Source: Dipteronia dyeriana (Eukaryota > Streptophyta > Magnoliopsida > Sapindales > Sapindaceae). Taken from it: a stretch of 64,000 bases of DNA. The notes under the pieces were generated by a model. The model ran no database searches. It was not told the origin of the DNA and worked only from the letters and a program-made list of their open reading frames with translations. Made by a program: the position numbers and the translations under genes. Shown here piece after piece: positions 61,991-64,000 of this stretch (position 1 is its first letter; the number at the start of each line of letters is the position of its first letter). The stretch covers positions 60,674,597 to 60,738,596 of the forward strand of contig CM065303.1 of assembly GCA_032871835.1 (NCBI GenBank), in the 5' to 3' direction.

Positions 61991-63599
61991 GAAATCCAAG
62001 ATTGTTTCCCTCGCGTCTTGCATAAGGGATGAGAGGTGCATTAGAGGCTTTATGTGTTGTGCACTGTAGGGAAAAATCGATTCAAAATGTGGCGAAAGCG
62101 TAAAATTAGGTTTGGTATATTTTAAAAATTTTCCCTTTAAAAGAAAGAGCCTTAACCCTAGATTAATTGATGTATATTAAAAGTATCGTATCTTTTTCTC
62201 GTGACGATTTAACTAGCGCCGAATTGAATCCGCAAGATCTTCCAATCCAATCACGAACGTGAATCACATAAGAGTGTGGGCTCCCTTTCTTTAAATTGTA
62301 TACCTGAGGATGAAAACAAACAAAATCTATTTCTTTTATTAGTCACAATAATCCTCGAAGAGAAAACTTAAGAACGTTCGGTCACTTATGAATTATCAAT
62401 CTATTTGATTGAAACTCGCGTGAACCCGATTTAATTTTTGTACACAAAACCCTTTTGACCTAAAGGATACTAGTGCACTATCGAAAACAAAAACGTTCCC
62501 ATTTTCTCTTCTCCTTGGTCGAATTCAATACATAATATATATGAGTTGGACGAATTTTGTCTAGAGCAAAAACTATTTTTTTTTCTCTCTCAAAATTCTC
62601 TAGCTTGAACGAAATTTCAACATAAAATCTATTAATTTTAGTTCATTCCACTAAAAAACTAAAATTGAACTCTTAAATAAATATAGAATAAGTTAATATT
62701 GTTCATTCATACCCTAGACAATCTTAATAGAGAGAGTGTATCCTCGTGAAGAATATCAGTAGTCGTCAAGAGCTCATAGACCGTCTATAGCTCTCAAAGT
62801 TATCATATTTACTCATATGACCACATTTTAAACTTGGATATTTTGACTTGTCCAGAAGCCGTATTTCAATAGAAGCTATTGAAAACTTAACGTTAAGATT
62901 TAATATCCAATACCTCAAAACATCCATATGATGATATTCTACTCTCATTTAATAAATGGAGTCATGATGTCCATATATATATAAATGAAGTTCTCTATCG
63001 ATTAACAAATTAATACCACCAAACTATCGAGGATAGACTATGCTATATAATCGTACTTATTGATGGCTCAAATGATATCACTTGCAACCATAAGTCCATC
63101 ATTTATCTCAAGATTAAGATAGACTCTTCGATTGTCTTCAAGTGAAAACATTTTTTCCATTGACGGTTCTGGATAAAATATTTCACTGTGATCCTATTCA
63201 ATGCACCTAGTGCACTAGATTCTTTTACCCAAAGACACCACACTTTGATGATTTTAGACTCATTATAACACATTTGATCACACTCAATTGCTAGCAAAAG
63301 AATCTACAACTTTGACAAGATAAAGGTGCTCAACCTTTATCTTAAGTTGTGAATATTATTCAAAACTAACTAATGAATTGTGTCTACCTTATACATATCC
63401 ATATGTACGAACAATTATTATTTTCTCATAGTCCTTTGACCTTATGATTATTTATTTTTGACAATTATAATATTTAAATTATAAATGCTATAAGATTTGT
63501 TAAACTAGAAATCACTTTATTAATATGAAAAGATTGTCAAATACATTATTACACTCTTGCTATCGAGTATAATCCCATCACACACTTCCCGTAAAATGT
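61991..63599. other. Probable retroelement-derived sequence
   Basis: No exon is supported. Features such as GGCGAAAGCGTAAAATTAGG (near 62090) and the non-AT-biased stretch 62990-63360 recall LTRs of copia elements, but I could not pair termini. Confidence 0.35.
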
Positions 63600-64000
63600 C
63601 GTTTGAACATCTCACCGAATTATTGAAGACTATCCAAACATTCTTCTAGGAGATTGTGGTGCCATTTGGATGCGAGGTCGCCCAAAGTCATAGGGAAGAC
63701 TTTGCACCATAATTCAAGGTCAATGACTTGGGCCTCAATTAAGATCTCAAAACGATTGAGGTGTTCGACTGAGTCTCGACCCTCATGGTACTCTACCATC
63801 GTTGGATGCCTGAACTTGGTAGTGAAACGTTTCTTGGCTATTCTTTCTATGAATTTGCTACCTATTTGCCAAGCCAAAGTGCCCTGATTTCATGCTTTCA
63901 TCCAGGCGATTTCCTCTTCAATTCTTTTCATGTCTTGGACAATTATATTCCGTAGGTCTTCTAACTCTTTATTAGGTCCCAAATGTCCATGGATTGTCTT
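63600..64000 (-). pseudogene. Ty3/gypsy gag fragment, running off the window
   Basis: The minus strand gives FTTKFRHPTMVEYHEGRD, SVEHLNRFE, then CKVFPMTLGDLASKWHHNL, the retrotransposon gag domain pattern (P.I..Y.G..DP.EHL..F......D...C..F..TL...A..WF..L). A TGA interrupts the frame shortly before (about 63889), and upstream coding-like sequence continues to the window edge (KELEDLRNIIVQDMKRIEEEIAWM). The frame is lost again below 63620. Confidence 0.7.

Overview
This is a eudicot plant nuclear window. It is AT-rich, the genes carry GT-AG introns, and the coding content is typically plant: a STP hexose transporter, a long PPR protein, a HUA2-type PWWP/CID protein and organellar ClpP. Nothing prokaryotic, viral or CRISPR-like is seen. 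Exon structures below were built by hand from reading-frame continuity, splice dinucleotides and family knowledge, not from transcripts.

Layout of intact genes: (1) 3440-4322 +, uncharacterised single-pass membrane protein, two exons; (2) 6814-8407 +, cytosolic ribosomal protein eL42, four exons, the first holding only the ATG; (3) 11863-13066 -, mitochondrial-type ClpP (CLPP2), two exons; (4) 18008-30932 +, HUA2/HUA2-like, eleven exons, about 1469 aa; (5) 38673-40668 -, STP-family sugar/H+ symporter, four exons, 518 aa; (6) 41756-44257 +, intronless P-class PPR protein, 833 aa; (7) 50222-51915 +, mitochondrial ribosomal protein uS13m, three exons. As I recall the Arabidopsis map, CLPP2 and HUA2 are immediate neighbours on chromosome 5 (AT5G23140/AT5G23150) and STP11 is AT5G23270, so this looks like a conserved gene block expanded by intergenic insertions.

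Between the genes lies a mosaic of small and broken elements: hAT elements with 8-bp target-site duplications (2317-2920 and 58820-60980), a PIF/Harbinger-like element with a TAA duplication (52503-53530), a Mutator-type MITE with a perfect 9-bp duplication inside a uS13m intron (50537-50731), other inverted-repeat MITEs, tRNA-derived SINE-like pieces, a LINE ORF1 (DUF4283/zinc-knuckle) pseudogene, Ty1/copia and Ty3/gypsy remnants, several local tandem duplications, and two degenerate type I MADS-box pseudogene pieces (37159-37945).

The most interesting object is the 2.16-kb hAT element at 58820-60980. Between its termini it carries, on the minus strand, a clean first exon of ribosomal protein eL31 with its own splice donor and apparent leader sequence. 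It therefore looks like a gene-fragment-capturing (Pack-type) hAT.
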